A stretch of 5,972 nucleotides of DNA from Candidatus Kariarchaeota archaeon (GTDB lineage: Archaea > Asgardarchaeota > Heimdallarchaeia > Heimdallarchaeales > Kariarchaeaceae), in NCBI GenBank assembly GCA_016839545.1, contig JAEOUB010000360.1, forward strand, positions 1 through 5,972, in the 5' to 3' direction. The translations under genes and the position numbers were made by a program. Positions 5,424-5,972 of the stretch are shown here, in pieces. Each line of letters opens with the position of its first letter. Position 1 is the stretch's first letter. The notes under the pieces are model-generated. The model saw nothing but the letters and a program-made list of their open reading frames with translations. It was not told where the DNA came from and ran no database searches.

Positions 5424-5956
5424 ATATCTCTGAACCTGTCAGAACGTCCCGACTTGGATGACGTGCCATCTATTGTTATTGTAGCATCATCATATGTGGT
5501 GTACAGATTGTCATTTCCCAAAAGGGCACTGAGGAAAATGCCTGTTGCAGACACCTCGCTGTGTGGTTGCCAGCCAACAGCAGTATTGAAATCCACCAGT
5601 GAGTACACATATCTCGGTACTTTTGCACCGCCCACAATTACCAGCAGAGGTTCTAAATCGACGTTTTGAAGAGTATCTACTGTTCTCCTGTGATCCTCAC
5701 CATACATTGTCAGGTGGATCTTTATGCCTGAGAAATTGCTGATAGTAGATTTTACTGATTCTTTGTAAACCACGTTAAAAGTACCACCCCAGCGACCTGC
5801 GACATCACGAATGGACTGTTCCATATTTTCGTCACGCTCACCAGTATACCAGAATGTTGAGCAACCCAGGGCACGAGCAGTGAGAGCCACGTGTGAGGTG
5901 ATACGTTGATCCCGATGCTGTCGGTGATCCAGGCGAAATAGGGTAATCGAACTCAT
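5420..5956 (-). CDS. trm56: tRNA (cytidine(56)-2'-O)-methyltransferase, aTrm56
   Basis: This SPOUT-class enzyme uses S-adenosylmethionine to methylate the 2'-OH of C56 in the T loop of archaeal tRNAs, stabilising the contact between D and T loops. Recognisable parts are the N-terminal FRLDHRQHRDQRITSHVALT segment (7-26), the strand-turn LTMYG (82-86), the knot loop IVGGAKVPRYVY (107-118), and VGWQPHSEVSA (127-137). These together form the SAM-binding trefoil knot and dimer interface. The length of 178 aa is normal for the family, and the ATG at 5956 matches the usual N-terminus just before the first strand. The frame stays open to the window edge, so a longer start cannot be excluded. Any promoter lies outside the window. 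The stop TAA overlaps that of aMBF1 at TTAA. Confidence 0.95.
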   Translation of the reverse strand: MSSITLFRLDHRQHRDQRITSHVALTARALGCSTFWYTGERDENMEQSIRDVAGRWGGTFNVVYKESVKSTISNFSGIKIHLTMYGEDHRRTVDTLQNVDLEPLLVIVGGAKVPRYVYSLVDFNTAVGWQPHSEVSATGIFLSALLGNDNLYTTYDDATITIDGTSSKSGRSDRFRDI

Positions 5957-5972
5957 GAGACTACTGTTCCAC

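Overview
The window looks like part of an Asgard archaeal chromosome. Two genes at the right end are archaeal core markers: an aMBF1-type protein (zinc ribbon plus HTH) and the SPOUT tRNA 2'-O-methyltransferase aTrm56. In the middle is a complete, intronless E2 ubiquitin-conjugating enzyme with the HPN motif, catalytic Cys and the usual RING-contact positions. Among archaea, E2s embedded in otherwise archaeal gene neighbourhoods are known mainly from the Asgard group and a few related lineages. Moderate GC and several TATA boxes about 25 nt before start codons also fit an archaeon. I cannot fix the class (Thorarchaeia-like is a guess).

Layout: positions 1-55 hold nothing recognisable. An unrecognised soluble protein (56-793, minus) is divergent from a probable 72-residue Cys-rich zinc protein (893-1111, plus). 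That gene converges, 8 nt apart, on a secreted, single-pass, sequon-rich surface protein (1120-1701, minus). Upstream of it on the same strand is the E2 (1780-2244, minus). A 178-nt divergent region (2245-2422) carries the E2 and cupin promoters and a GGGGTA inverted repeat. The cupin gene (2423-2938, plus) overlaps the 3' end of an MFS exporter (2912-4147, minus) by 27 nt. The MFS gene is last in a three-gene membrane operon: four-TM CopD-like protein (4418-4795), two-TM small protein (4149-4397), MFS. Divergent from this operon is aMBF1 (4914-5423, plus), whose stop codon interlocks with that of aTrm56 (5420-5956, minus).

Genes working together: the three membrane genes are almost certainly co-transcribed at least in part, with a possible internal promoter before the second. 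The E2 stands without ubiquitin, E1, RING protein or JAMM protease in view, so its partners must be encoded elsewhere or just outside. The cupin and MFS pair is convergent and not an operon. No RNA genes, mobile elements or CRISPR arrays were seen. The most interesting elements are the orphan E2 with its altered active-site loop, the palindrome sitting on its likely promoter, the small CxxC protein, and the repeated leaderless promoter geometry, which decides several starts.
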